From positions 23,740,355 to 23,804,354 of the forward strand of contig CM059571.1 in NCBI GenBank assembly GCA_030386875.1: a DNA stretch of 64,000 bases. Direction: 5' to 3'. The DNA comes from Morinoia aosen. Its lineage: Eukaryota; Arthropoda; Malacostraca; Amphipoda; Talitridae. Of the stretch, positions 19,151-29,268 are shown piece after piece. Both the position numbers and the translations under genes were made by a program. Within the stretch, counting starts at the first letter, position 1; each line of letters starts with the position of its first letter. Under the pieces are notes generated by a model. That model had not been told where the DNA came from. It ran no database searches and was given only the letters and a program-made list of their open reading frames with translations.

Positions 19151-20993
19151 CAACAATTTAAACAATTTAAATAATTTATTTACCACAGGTGATACAGAGA
19201 TAAAATGTTTCTTAAGTCTAGTACAATGGTCAAATTTGAGTATAGCTACCTGTGGGCCCGAATAAGTTCAGTGACTTCTAGGGCATCCTACCATCAAGGT
19301 TAGTCTTAGGAGTACAATAATGTTTAACCTAATTCACTTAAACTAGAGACGCATTAGACTGATCAATGAGATAAGTAACTCGAAATTAGATACTTCATTT
19401 CACAATATAGTTCATATGGACTAGATTTAACAGTATATTCGACAAACGATTCTAGAACAGACTGAAGATCGGCGAAATTATTCAAGGCAAATTACATTAT
19501 TAGGACCAGTTATGTAGGGGACAAGGTTTGACTCTGTGATCTTACACGACTGATAGGAAGTGAGACTCAAGACTTTTTTTGAATACCTTATAAAAATTAC
19601 TTTCACGGATCTCCGCAGGTATTGAGTTCCAAGTTTTAGTTCCGACGAAGAGGATACTGTGTTGTGACCGAGCCTTTGAGTAATAAGGAAGCATGAATTT
19701 ACTTCTATTTCGGGTTAAATGGTCGTGATGACCAGTTTGCGTAGTTAATAATTGTTTTAGGCTATTGTCGCCATCATTTGTTAATGTTTTGTAAATGAAA
19801 TTGCAAATGGAGATTTTGTAGAGATCCGAGAGCTTAAGTATTCGTAAATTTTTGAATGAGTCATTTGTGTGAGCATTATATTCTAGATTCTTTACCGCTC
19901 TTATGGCTCTTTTTTGCAGGGTAAAAATTTTGTTGGTTTTATTTTTATCAGTTCCGTGCCATGCTTCTATTCCGTATTGCAAGTATGGTGAAATGAGCGT
20001 TTGGTAGAGCATTTGTAAGGCTGTTTCAGGCAGGAAATTCTTAACTTTATTTAGGATTCCGATAGATTTTGATAATTTAGAACTAATATGAGCGATGTGC
20101 TCTTTAAAGGTTAGATGTTTGTCTATTATGGTGCCGAGGAATTTACTTGAGTTGGTTTCTTCGATTTCACCTTCGCCAATTTGAATGCGTGGGAGAGATA
20201 TATTTTTCTTGTATGAGAATGTAATATATTTTGTTTTATCGATATTAAGGCTTATTTTATTAGCTTTAAGCCACAATGAAACCTTATGAAGTTCATTATT
20301 TATACGCTCCGCCATCCTAGCGGGATTTTGGTCTGGAAGGACCGCAGAAAGGGTACTGTCATCGGCAAAAAGTATGAATTTGAAGAATGATGTAGATTTA
20401 ATGATATCATTGATAAAAATTAGAAATAGGAGAGGCCCAAGGACAGATCCTTGTGGAACCCCATGGCTAATTGTCTGTGAGTCTGATTTTGCGTCGTCAA
20501 TGACAACGTATTGTTTCCGATTTGCTGAGTATGATCTAAACCAATCATGGGCAGCCCCTCGAATGCCATAACAATGTAGTTTCGAGAGTAATACGTTATG
20601 GTCCACACAATCGAATGCTTTTCGAAAGTCAAGAAATACGGAGAAAACAAGCTTTCCTTCATCTATATTAGAATAAAGGTATTGCAAATGATTTAATACA
20701 GCTTGTGTCGTAGATTTCTTAGAACGAAAACCGTATTGTTTGTCGTAGAGGAAAGATTTTTGTTCAAAATACGAATACACTTTTTTATACAAATTTTTCT
20801 CGAATATTTTGCTAATAATTGGTAGTACAGAGATAGGTCTATAATTGTTAATGCAGTTTTTATCACTATTTTTAAAAATAGGGGTGACTCTCGCAATTTT
20901 GAAAGAGTTGGAGAAGATACCTTGAGAAAGGGATTGGTTGATAATATAAGATATGCACGGTGCTATTATATCAGCTATAGCCTTAAGAACTTT
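19151..20993 (-). mobile_element. 5'-truncated LINE inserted in the Pao pol gene
   Basis: The element starts inside its reverse transcriptase (5' truncation at about 20993). It ends with a tail of TTTAAATTG-like 9-bp units (about 19151-19185 on the plus strand as CAATTTAAA). After it, Pao coding sequence resumes in frame. The joins share a short AGGA-containing overlap, but I cannot assign a clear target duplication. The 3' untranslated part (19541 to 19186) has no gene. Confidence 0.85.
19542..20993 (-). CDS. LINE reverse transcriptase (CR1/L2/jockey group), N-terminally truncated
   Basis: About 480 residues of LINE origin. They begin LKAIADIIAPCISYIINQSL, then KIARVTPIFKNSDKNCINNY and RPISVLPIISKIFEK. 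The polymerase core follows: VFSVFLDFRKAFDCVDH (first catalytic Asp), SHGVPQGSVLGPLLF, and FILFADDSTLSAV (FADD active site). The C-terminus (SILFVGTKTWNSIPAEIRES) is typical of CR1/L2/Daphne-like elements. The endonuclease is missing. The frame is uninterrupted across the 5' junction into Pao reverse transcriptase, which creates an accidental 756-codon chimera from 21812. There is therefore no native start codon, and independent expression is unlikely. Confidence 0.9.
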   Translation of the reverse strand, partial: KVLKAIADIIAPCISYIINQSLSQGIFSNSFKIARVTPIFKNSDKNCINNYRPISVLPIISKIFEKNLYKKVYSYFEQKSFLYDKQYGFRSKKSTTQAVLNHLQYLYSNIDEGKLVFSVFLDFRKAFDCVDHNVLLSKLHCYGIRGAAHDWFRSYSANRKQYVVIDDAKSDSQTISHGVPQGSVLGPLLFLIFINDIIKSTSFFKFILFADDSTLSAVLPDQNPARMAERINNELHKVSLWLKANKISLNIDKTKYITFSYKKNISLPRIQIGEGEIEETNSSKFLGTIIDKHLTFKEHIAHISSKLSKSIGILNKVKNFLPETALQMLYQTLISPYLQYGIEAWHGTDKNKTNKIFTLQKRAIRAVKNLEYNAHTNDSFKNLRILKLSDLYKISICNFIYKTLTNDGDNSLKQLLTTQTGHHDHLTRNRSKFMLPYYSKARSQHSILFVGTKTWNSIPAEIRESNFYKVFKKSLESHFLSVV

Positions 20994-21866
20994 CCTAGGA
21001 AACCTAGGAAACTCGTAATCCCTCAATTCCGAAAATTCCAGACAATATTTCTGCCATTCATTACATAAGTCTTCCGGAACATTCTGATCCCAACCTAGCC
21101 TCAAGGGCGTCAATTTTCTCAAAATAAGCTTACCTCGCACAGAAAAGGGCAACAAAATTCCCAAGGGGTCGTAAATGGACGCTACTTCAGAAAGAATTTT
21201 TCTTCGTGTTTTACAAGAAGAGTCCAACCTTTTTACAGGCAGAGAAAGAAGATCAGTAGAAGAGTTATAGTCGTACCTTAACACTCTGGAGTGCATTTCG
21301 GCACTACATAGAGCAGGGTCAATTTGGGAAAGAAGTTCAGAATTATTGGACTTCCATTTGCGTAACGGAAACCCACTTTCCTCAAATGCACTGTTGGCTC
21401 TGCGAAAAGTGCACAGCGCCAGTTCAGGACTCTCAGTAGTGAACACTAAATTATCGACGTACAGCTTATTCGCCATAACGTCTCTAACTGTCAAATCAGT
21501 AATAGTTTGAGCGTGCAATTTGAGCAGATAGTTAAGAATATAAGGCGATGCAACAAACCCGAACAACAAAGTTGTGTAACGGTAATACAAAAATTTGCCA
21601 TCCTTGAAAAGGACGAAGCTAAACTGATTGCGGCCAAAATCACAAGCAAGTTTCACCTGCAAGAAAGCTTTAAAAATGTCAGAAAGAACCACTACGATAT
21701 TTGCACGGAAATAGACCAAAAGTCCTAACAAATTATTCATCAGATTAGGACCCACATAAGAGGCTTCATTCAGACTGGGTAAACCACCGACATTTAAAGA
21801 GCAATTAAACACAGGACGAATTTTAGAAGTTTCTACATGTGTACGTATTGTAGGCCTATGCGGGAT
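20994..21866 (-). pseudogene. pol: Pao reverse transcriptase core
   Basis: On the minus strand after a TGA at 21869-21867 the frame reads RPVFNCSLNVGGLPSLNEAS and VGPNLMNNLLGLLVYF, the conserved start of the Pao RT. VVLSDIFKAFLQVKL follows (first catalytic Asp), then the active-site box MANKLYVDNLVFTTES. The second Asp of the YVDD box is Asn here, which would be expected to impair catalysis unless this lineage tolerates it. A connection region (SEVASIYDPLGILLPFSV) and FPRFPRK lead into the LINE insertion at 20993. The GTG at 21812 is not a real start; the protein continues from upstream. Confidence 0.85.
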
Positions 21867-22673
21867 TCATTTGTGAGCTCGCACAGCTATCTTTTTGACG
21901 GAAATGGGTTCAATGATGCCCAATTCAAGCTGCTCAAGGAATACGTCATTATAGGCCTTTTCAATCCCCTTTAGGGCGTTATCAGTCGCTACTTTACGAG
22001 CAAGATATCTTGCTAATATGAAATCGTTAGGCACTCTAGCCAAAAGTTGGCGATTCCAGGGCAACTGGACAGAATATTTACCTTCTTCAAGTTTAACACT
22101 ATCTTTAAAATCTTCCAATTCCTTCTCATTCTCTTCCTCCTTCGAAGGTATATCAATAAGCTCAAGGTCAAGCAGCTGATCAAGTCCAGTCTGAACTACG
22201 CACTGCTTAGAAACGTCTAATAATGATGTACATGCCTTAGGAGTTTCAAAGAAACTATTTAAAATATTACGGTAACGATTTTCGTTCAACTTACATTTGG
22301 CAACTTTCCTTTTAGTTTTCGTTTTAGTTTCATTGTCAGAAGACAGAGAAGGTTTACATAATTTAACATTGATATTTCTTTCAACGGAAGTTTTAAGATC
22401 ATTAGTTAGCGTCTTAGTTTTAGAAGCAACAAAAGAAGATAAAGAGGAGTTGTAAAATTTTAACTCCCCAAAGGGTAGAAACCCGTTAGAAATGCGCATG
22501 GCCTTATAGCCATTTACGTGCTGTAACTCTAGAACTTTAAAAGCTTGAAGAGTATCTACACCCAAAATTCCGTGAATTTGGATGCTATCATTTGTAACTT
22601 CCGGATAGGAAGTCGACAAAGGAAGTTTAGTTTTTAAAATTTCGAGTTTAGCCTTCAAATCTCTCATACCCAT
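21867..22673 (-). pseudogene. pol: Pao pol segment between protease and RT core
   Basis: This segment is in the same frame as the protease (separated by TAG at 22676-22674) and the RT core (separated by TGA at 21869-21867). It opens MGMRDLKAKLEILKTKLP, holds HGILGVDTLQAFK, which fits the second half of the protease fold, and ends with LPWNRQLLARVPNDF, ARYLARKV and LEQLELGIIEPI, the sequence that leads into Pao reverse transcriptase. The middle is Lys/Ser-rich. The two in-frame stops flanking it show decay rather than separate genes. Confidence 0.75.
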
Positions 22674-22940
22674 CTAGTGGCTTAAATTTCTCATAGCGAA
22701 AACCTCAAGCTCATGCTTCTCACTGTCCGGAAGCACGAGTTCAATGCTGATTTGCTTACCAATTAAAAGAACAGAAGCACCCACTGTGTTAATAGTTAGC
22801 TCCTGCAAGTCTACATCAGAATAGTCGGAACCCACAGTCTCCAAATCAATAAGCGACGACTGACTGCCGCTATCAATTAGAAAATTAACACGCTTAGTTA
22901 CCCCACCATACTTGGTGGTAAGAGCAACAAGAGGGCACAT
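22674..22940 (-). pseudogene. pol: Pao aspartic protease
   Basis: The motif VNFLIDSGSQSSLI (D-S-G active site) lies at about residue 20, followed by GKQISIELVLPD-type strands. The frame is the same as the gag zinc-knuckle piece upstream, separated by a TGA at 22964-22962, and it ends in a TAG. The ATG at 22940 is therefore probably internal. The protease would process Gag-Pol. Confidence 0.8.
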
Positions 22941-22961
22941 CCTTAGACGTGCCTTTAACCG

Positions 22962-23480
22962 TCATGAGGAGGTTGCAAAAAAGGCACTGGATTCAATAAA
23001 TTTAGGACACAAAGGGCTAACATGATTGTTAGCTTTACACAAAGAGCACAAGAACGGGAGACCCTTAACTTTGGAGGGACACGCACTAGACAAATGCTTA
23101 CTACTTAAACAGGTAGAACATAATTTTAATTCACCAGCCCGTTTCACACGCTTTTCGTGCGAATTAAATCGCCTGCATGCAAACGAAGCGTGGTTAGCCT
23201 GGTTACAGAAGCGACCTACCTTAACATCGGGCGACTCATTAGGTTTAGGTAAATGTGGCGTTTTGTCCCTCACCTCAGTCCAGGTCACCAGTTCTGTTTC
23301 CTTACTACGGAATACATTAGACGGTTTGGATTTATTTTTGGTTTCGAGAAGAAAAAGAACTTTGTGAGCATTCTCAAACATCTCCAAGGAAAAGAACCTC
23401 GCTTTAAAATAGCGAAGGAGTTCCAACAGGAAAAATTCAGGAAGTTTAGTTTTAATTACAGCAGAAACAGTAGGTTCCCC
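22962..23480 (-). pseudogene. gag: Pao gag, zinc-knuckle half
   Basis: Three Cys/His clusters, FCNQANHASFACRRF, LCSTCLSSKHLSSACPSK and LCSLCKANNHVSPLCPK, are the usual nucleocapsid array of BEL/Pao Gag. The real frame enters by a shift near a GGGG run at about 23477, from the N-terminal gag piece. The ATG at 23426 is internal. A TGA (22964-22962) ends it before the protease in the same frame. It binds element RNA in the particle. Confidence 0.8.
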
Positions 23481-24238
23481 GACTTCTCATTAGAGAAATC
23501 CAAGCCCAACTTGTAAAGCTCAAGAAGGCGAAATTTAACTCTAGAGAGGAAAGAATTTATTTCAGATAGACTCTGTACACTGGGACAGCTCAGGATCACA
23601 TCAAGAGCTAATGAGATTAATTTATCAGCGTTAAGAAAATCTTGCTTAAGCAATGCCCAAGCAGATAGAAAACTAGTTTCTTCGTTAGGAAGTCCCTCTA
23701 TAAGACTGAGAGCTCTTCCTTGAAGCTGATTTTTGAGGAAGATAAATTTTTGTTTCTCACTCATGTTAGGATAAGCCTGAAGGGCATTAGAAAAGAACTC
23801 TTGAAAGTGAAGGAAGTTGAAAGGGCACCCCTCATTGTCACTGAATTTTTTCAGTGTCAACTGAAGAGCTTTAAAGATATTCAAAGGAACATCAGAAGAA
23901 GAAACCTTAGACAAAGAAGGTTCACCGGTAGTACTAGAGTTTAGCACCGGGGAAGTGGAAATGAGTTTTTTAAGTTCTACAATAAGTTCTATGACCTGAA
24001 CCTCATAATCCGACCTCCTAACCAGCTCCTCCTCAGAAACCTCACCAACATCTGAAGGAATAGTAGCGGACAGAATTCGACAGGACTGTAACAGCCCACT
24101 TAATTGAGGAACAGCTTCAATAAGAAAGGCCGGATCACAGTTAGGGGAAAGAGCTTTTTTTTAAGAGATGTAATACTACACTTTATGCCCCGCAATTTAA
24201 TGCTTAAGGCTAAGGCAGTACACTTTTCCGTTTCCATA
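23456..24238 (-). pseudogene. gag: Pao gag, N-terminal half, frameshifted
   Basis: An ATG at 24238 opens METEKCTALALSIKLRGIKC. The frame is lost in an eight-base poly(T) run (plus strand, about 24156-24163) and resumes one base over. It continues through a Pao-type Gag core: FNFLHFQEFFSNALQAYPNM, EKQKFIFLKNQLQGRAL, SLIEGLPNEETSF. It ends at 23456 after another shift near 23477. The Gag core and knuckles together are of normal Pao size. The shift in a homopolymer could be biological decay or a sequencing error. Confidence 0.75.
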
Positions 24239-24970
24239 ATTAAAAATTCAAATTTCTATTTCAAGGCTTATTAGAAAAAAGTTCAGCTAACTATAGTCAC
24301 GTCTACACTTTTAAAGTGGACAAGTTATATCCCAACAAAAGACATGGAAAATTAATAATGAAGAAGAAAGACACAAAAAAGGTACATTTTCCCCACCACT
24401 TACTTTCACTTTCACAACATTTCTATTTTTAAAGTTTACACTCAAATTTGGAAATAGAATTTTTTCATTTATAAATGAGAGTTATAAAAGTTAGACGAGG
24501 CTCAATAAGGCCAGAACCGGTAAAAAACGTAAGGTTCTTAAGCAACACAACAAGGAACCTCGCCTAAATTACAACACAGGTTGCACTCGACTTACACCTA
24601 AGGAGACTGAAAATCGGCCCCCGCTACACCAGACAGCGGCGCTAAGACGCAATTTAAAATTGACCCGATAAATTTCCTCTTATTTTTTTGAAAAGAAAAG
24701 AAAAATAATTCAAGACGAGAATAGATAGAATTCCAGGATTTAACCTGCCGAATTCCAGCCAAGCTCTACCATTAACTAGATGGCGCTGAGATCCAGCCGG
24801 CTTAATTGCCGTTTAGGCAAAACTGCGCAAAAGCAGCACGGCTTAGAACATTTTAGTACTTTAAGAGGTATCTCTTTATGAAGAAAAATTGTAAGACATT
24901 ATCTTTCGAATAGAAATTTCAAAAATGAGAGTGGAAATTTTTATAGGAAAATTGTTTTCGAATAAAAATT
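24239..24970 (-). other. Leader between LTR-like repeat and Pao gag
   Basis: This is AT-rich sequence without an open frame. A clear primer-binding site is not seen next to the LTR-like repeat at 24971, which weakens its LTR assignment. TGGTGTAGCGGGGG at about 24630 on the minus strand looks superficially like one but is 340 bp away. Confidence 0.5.
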
Positions 24971-25562
24971 TGTGCGCAGCCACCTTAACAAGTGGACTCA
25001 ACTCCCCGAATTAACGGGCCCTACGGCACACAAATTTTCCGGAAACCCATCTGGGGCCGGTAACGCTGAAATTTAAAAAAATTAAGGGCAAGTGGAGCGT
25101 CATTAGCGGGAGTATCACCTGAAGATCTTCGAAAACAATGTTCAGGCGAACACTCTTCACTGTAGCCGGCTGTCCAGGACCCAAGAAGTCCCTGGTAGCG
25201 AGGGCAGAATGCCGAGTCCCGCGTAGCACACGAAAAGAAGATGCGCTCGCGTTCACGGCTGGTTTCAATCTGAGGTGGCCGACTTCTGTCGCCACGCTCC
25301 TTAGCTTGCTCGAATCCGTCGCGAAGGCTTAGGACTCGAACTAGAAGATCAGACGAACGTTTTAGTATTTAAATTTACATTTGTCGCCGTAGACGTGAGG
25401 AACCCTCGCCATTGCTCCGCTTAGTCGTAAAATTGTCAGCGTTATTAATTTTAGGCTGATTAGAAGGAGCACAGCCTCTGCACTTTATTGCGGAAGGCCT
25501 TTTTGTGCGTTATAAAGTCCGCAAAGGACCTCAGCGTTCGAGCAACGACTGGAATCTCGACA
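24971..25562 (-). repeat. Right LTR-like repeat of the Pao element (full copy)
   Basis: 592 bp, TGTGCGCAGCC...TCTCGACA on the plus strand, with TG...CA termini on either strand. On the minus strand a TATA-like TTTATAA lies about 30 bp before an AATAAA signal (near 25480-25510), a compact promoter/polyadenylation layout often seen in LTRs. It is in direct orientation with 4745-5896 across the Pao genes, and in inverted orientation to 25600-26458. Confidence 0.7.
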
Positions 25563-25563
25563 A

Positions 25564-26097
25564 TATACAGTTCGACTAAACTCAAATCTTTAGTTACGTT
25601 GTCGAGATTCCAGTCATTGCTCGAACGCTGAGGTCCTTTGCGGACTTTATAAGGCACAAAATGGCCTTCCGCAATAAAGGGCAAAGGCTGTGCTCCTTCT
25701 AATCAGCCTAAAATTAATAAAGCTGATAATTTTACGACTAAGCAGAGCAATGGCGGGGGTTCCTCACGTCTACGGCGACAAATGTAAATTTAAATACTAA
25801 AAGGTTCGTCTGATCTTCTTGTTCGAGTCCTATACAGTTCGACTAAACTCAAATCTTTAGTTACGTTGTCGAGATTCCAGTCATTGCTCGAACGCTGAGG
25901 TCCTTTGCGGACTTTATAAGGCACAAAATGGCCTTCCGCAATAAAGGGCAAAGGCTGTGCTCCTTCTAATCAGCCTAAAATTAATAAAGCTGATAATTTT
26001 ACGACTAAGCAGAGCAATGGCGGGGGTTCCTCACGTCTACGGCGACAAATGTAAATTTAAATACTAAAAGGTTCGTCTGATCTTCTTGTTCGAGTCC
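25564..26097. repeat. Perfect 267-bp tandem duplication
   Basis: 25564-25830 (starting TATACAGTTCGAC, ending GTTCGAGTCC) is repeated without visible change at 25831-26097. It duplicates the inner part of the inverted LTR copy plus the 37-bp palindrome spacer. Confidence 0.85.
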
Positions 26098-26458
26098 TAA
26101 GCCATCGCGACGGATTCGAGCAAGCTAAGGAGCGTGGCGACAGAAGTCGGCCACCTCAAATTGAAACCAGCCGTGAACGCGAGCGCACCTTCTTCTCGTG
26201 TGCTCCGCGGGACTCGGCATTCTGCTCTCGCTACCAGGGACTTCTTGGGTCCTTGACAGCCGGCTACAGTGAAGAGTGTTCGCCTGAACACTGTTTTCGA
26301 AGATCTTCAGGTGAGACTCCCGCTAATGACGCTCCGCTTGTCTTTAATTATCTTAAATTTCAGCGTTACCGGCCCCAGATGGGTTCCCGGAAAATTTGTG
26401 TGCCGTAGGGCCCGTTAATTCGGGGAGTTGAGTCCACTTGTTAAGGTGGCTGAGCACA
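25600..26458 (+). repeat. Inverted copy of the Pao LTR-like repeat
   Basis: Sequence from TGTCGAGATTCC to GGCTGAGCACA is the reverse complement of 24971-25562, with a partial first copy (25600-25830) and a full one (about 25867-26458). The arms are separated by only ~37 bp, so 24971-26458 is a large imperfect palindrome. Confidence 0.85.
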
Positions 26459-27149
26459 ACGTTAAGCTGATGGGTGAATATGAATAAAAAAACTAAAAAT
26501 GAGAGATCATGCTCATTATTTGCAGTACAGAAAATAGAGATATTGGAAGTTTTACAAATATTTTTTGAAATGCAGCTATAAACTTCGCATTACTGATTGA
26601 GATGAAGAGGAGAGGGTGAACAAAAAAAAAAGAAAAACGATGGCAAGTCAAAGAAAGTCAAGATTTGTAACCTAAATTCAAATTATCGATGGATTAATAA
26701 TTATTGATAAAATTAATAAATAGGCGAGAAGCAGAAAGGAGCAGGCCTGACTGCTAACAACGCAGCTTGCGCTTGCTCCCAACTTGACACCGAAGGAATA
26801 GGGACAACGTCCTGTAGAAAAGAACGAATACTTCAGCCTCATCAACAAATAAACTACCTTCAGACGAACATTAGCTCTTACCGACACAGCCGTAAGAAAA
26901 TCAGCTGCGGTATAGCGTTATTCGAATCACTTAGAAAATTTTAGTTCATTTACACAGTAATTAAATTAGGATACTCAAGTTAAAGGTGAAAATATCTGCA
27001 GCATTTCAGAATGGTTAACCCCCTTCGTACACCTCAGTGCCATGTGCTGCTCTGGTGCGAGATGATGAGGAGTGGGACTGTCTTTGGAGAGTTAAGCCTC
27101 CATGATTAGATAAAAATTGGTTGAGCGAATAGCGAATGTCAGTAGGGGT
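26459..27149. other. No gene seen
   Basis: AT-rich spacer between the palindromic LTR cluster and the Gypsy-like pol relic. The 69-codon minus ORF has no recognisable features. Confidence 0.55.
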
Positions 27150-27907
27150 GGCGAAATGGCGTAATAGCTCGGTTTGCTAACTGGGCATCTGGTTCTCGTG
27201 AGACAATCCCAAGACGTCGCTTCACGAGCATCTCCGCCGCACCCATCGTGCGAACACGAATGCGGCCATCGACAGTGCTGTCCATCCATGTGACGACTGT
27301 CCGTGAATTACTGGCGACCGTAAAAGTTTTAAAACCCTAAGTAATCGCTAAATTGATACCCTGCGCAACAGCCTCCAACTCAGCCACATTGATATGAAGA
27401 TGATCTGGCTTTTTTCGGAGCCAAGACGCATCCTCAACAATGCGGCTATCGACCTCAAGGGCCACACCGACTCCGAGGGAGCTAGCATCAGTCCACACGG
27501 TAACCGTACCATGCGGATCGACACCCCATATGCCCCAATGGGGTCCTCCCGACGAGCTCACACCTACAGCTCCTCAGCCAACAAATTGACAGAAATGTCG
27601 ACCGAGTCGACCCAAGAGCCGCTGCACCCTAGCTGTTTAAAAAAACTGCAACATGGACGCAGCCACCCCGCCTCGGGGTATTGGGCGACTAGCCGACCAC
27701 ACAAGGAAAACAGTTCTCTCTTCGTCAAGCCGGCATTCACCGAACCGAACTCGGAGAGAGCAGTCCCCCTCGACATCCTAAGATGTCCATTGGAATCTTT
27801 CCGTAAGGAAATCCCCAACAACCGGCCTCTATCCAGGCTCTCAGGCTCCTTCGTCAACAGTTCGTACCTCGCCAGATACTCCCGGAGCTCCTGCGCTCTG
27901 AGAACGG
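27150..27907 (-). pseudogene. pol: Gypsy-like pol relic: RT connection and RNase H (distal part)
   Basis: The minus-strand pieces read VLRAQELREYLARYELLTKE, then LTKRELFSLCGRLVAQYPEA and GWLRPCCSFFKQ (end of reverse transcriptase/connection). RNase H follows with VTVWTDASSLGVGVALEVD (Asp), LHINVAELEAVAQGINLA (Glu) and, in a further frame, VTWMDSTVDGRIRVRTMGAA. The frame shifts at least twice. It is the continuation of 31600-31244; a LINE lies between. The domain style resembles a Gypsy group common in arthropods, but the clade is not assigned. Confidence 0.7.
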
Positions 27908-28319
27908 ACTTACAAGAAAGAAAGAAAGAAAGAAAGAAAAAACTTTATTTCCAATAGAGATTGTACAATATTACAATCATTGGTTTTTAAATATCTTAAA
28001 ATTAATACACTTAGATGATACACACACACGAGTATTGAAAAAACTCGTGTCACTAGTCGAAAAGATATGATTGAGGGCAATGTACTCCTAATCTTGCTTA
28101 ATCTACATTTGACAATACATGTAATGATAATTATAAGAGATAACGCCAATTCATGGACGATGCATTTTCATTGTGGGGTGAAAACACTTTTGACAGTTTA
28201 CATGTACATGACATAAAACTTCGCAATTATTGATGCCAGGAAATAATATATGAATCGCTTGTTTCGGCAAATGTTCAAAAGTGTCATTTTAAGGAAGCAT
28301 GAAAAAAATATATAAATAC

Positions 28320-28402
28320 AAATCCATATACATATATATACGCACATATATATATATATATACTTACATACACACACACATACAGATATATATATATATA
28401 TA
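28320..28402. repeat. AT/CA microsatellite cluster
   Basis: Runs of (AT)n and (CA)n interleave just before the first 290-bp unit. Similar short runs end each unit. Confidence 0.8.
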
Positions 28403-29268
28403 TGTACGCATAAGCATGAGGACCAAGAAGATTATAAGTTTTGAATTTCTAATTCAACAATTTTAACATAACGGTCGTTAGTTAATAAGTATTTTATTCA
28501 AATATAAATGGATGATCGCACAACAAATGTATAAGTTGTACATGAATGCTTTACAATAATAAAGAGATGACGAGTTAGGTAATGTTACAAGTTGAGAGTG
28601 AACAGAAAATGACCATTATCTCTAGTAAAATGCTAGTTGTCAGTCTAGTACACACATATGTGCACACATACATGTGAATATAAACACATATATGTACACA
28701 TAAGCATGAGGACCAAGAAGATTATAAGTTTTGTATTTCTGATTCAACAATTTTAACATACCGGTCATTAGTTAATAAGCATTTTATTTAAATATAATGG
28801 ATGATCGCAGAACAAATGTATAGTTTGTACATGAATGCTTTACGATAATAAAGAGATGACGAGTTAGGTAATGTTACAAGTTGAGAGTGAACAGAAAATG
28901 ACCATTATCTCTAGTAAAATGCTAGTTGTCAGTCTAGTACACACATATGTGCACACATACATGTGAATATATACACATATATGTACACATAAGCATGAGG
29001 ACCAAGAAGATTATAAGTTTTGTATTTCTGATTCAACAATTTTAACATACCGGTCATTAGTTAATAAGCATTTTATTTAAATATAATGGATGATCGCAGA
29101 ACAAATGTATAGTTTGTACATGAATGCTTTACAATAATAAAGAGATGACGAGTTAGGTAATGTTACAAGTTGAGAGTGCACAGAAAAAAGACCATTTTCT
29201 CTAGTAAAATGCTAGTTGTCAGTTTAGTACACACATATGTGCACGTATACATGTAGATATATATACAT
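28401..29268. repeat. Three tandem copies of a ~290-bp unit
   Basis: Units start at about 28401, 28691 and 28980 with TATGTAC(G/A)CATAAGCATGAG and run through CTAGTTGTCAGT and a CA/TG-rich end. Copies 2 and 3 are nearly identical; copy 1 is slightly diverged. A degenerate partial copy (TATAAATGGATGATCACACAAC) lies near 29745. The units lie inside the LINE 3' region. Confidence 0.9.

Larger units (their letters stand above)
4745..25562 (-). mobile_element. Decayed BEL/Pao LTR retrotransposon with nested insertions
   Basis: Read on the minus strand, the order is LTR-like repeat (25562-24971), leader, gag with three zinc knuckles, aspartic protease (DSG), Pao-type reverse transcriptase, RNase H, integrase, then a truncated LTR-like repeat (5896-4745). 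This is the BEL/Pao order. Later insertions interrupt it: a LINE at 19151-20993, a CsRn1-type Gypsy element at 6160-17777, and a LINE 3' fragment at 5046-5762. The coding frame holds at least three in-frame stops and two frameshifts. The end of integrase and the first ~170 bp of the 3' LTR are deleted at 5896/5897. The element cannot be autonomous. Assigning the flanking repeats as its LTRs is an inference from their direct-repeat position. Confidence 0.75.

Noticed and set aside
24620-24645. TGGTGTAGCGGGGG on the minus strand as a Pao primer-binding site.
   Set aside because: It is 340 bp from the LTR-like repeat and I could not match it to a tRNA 3' end.
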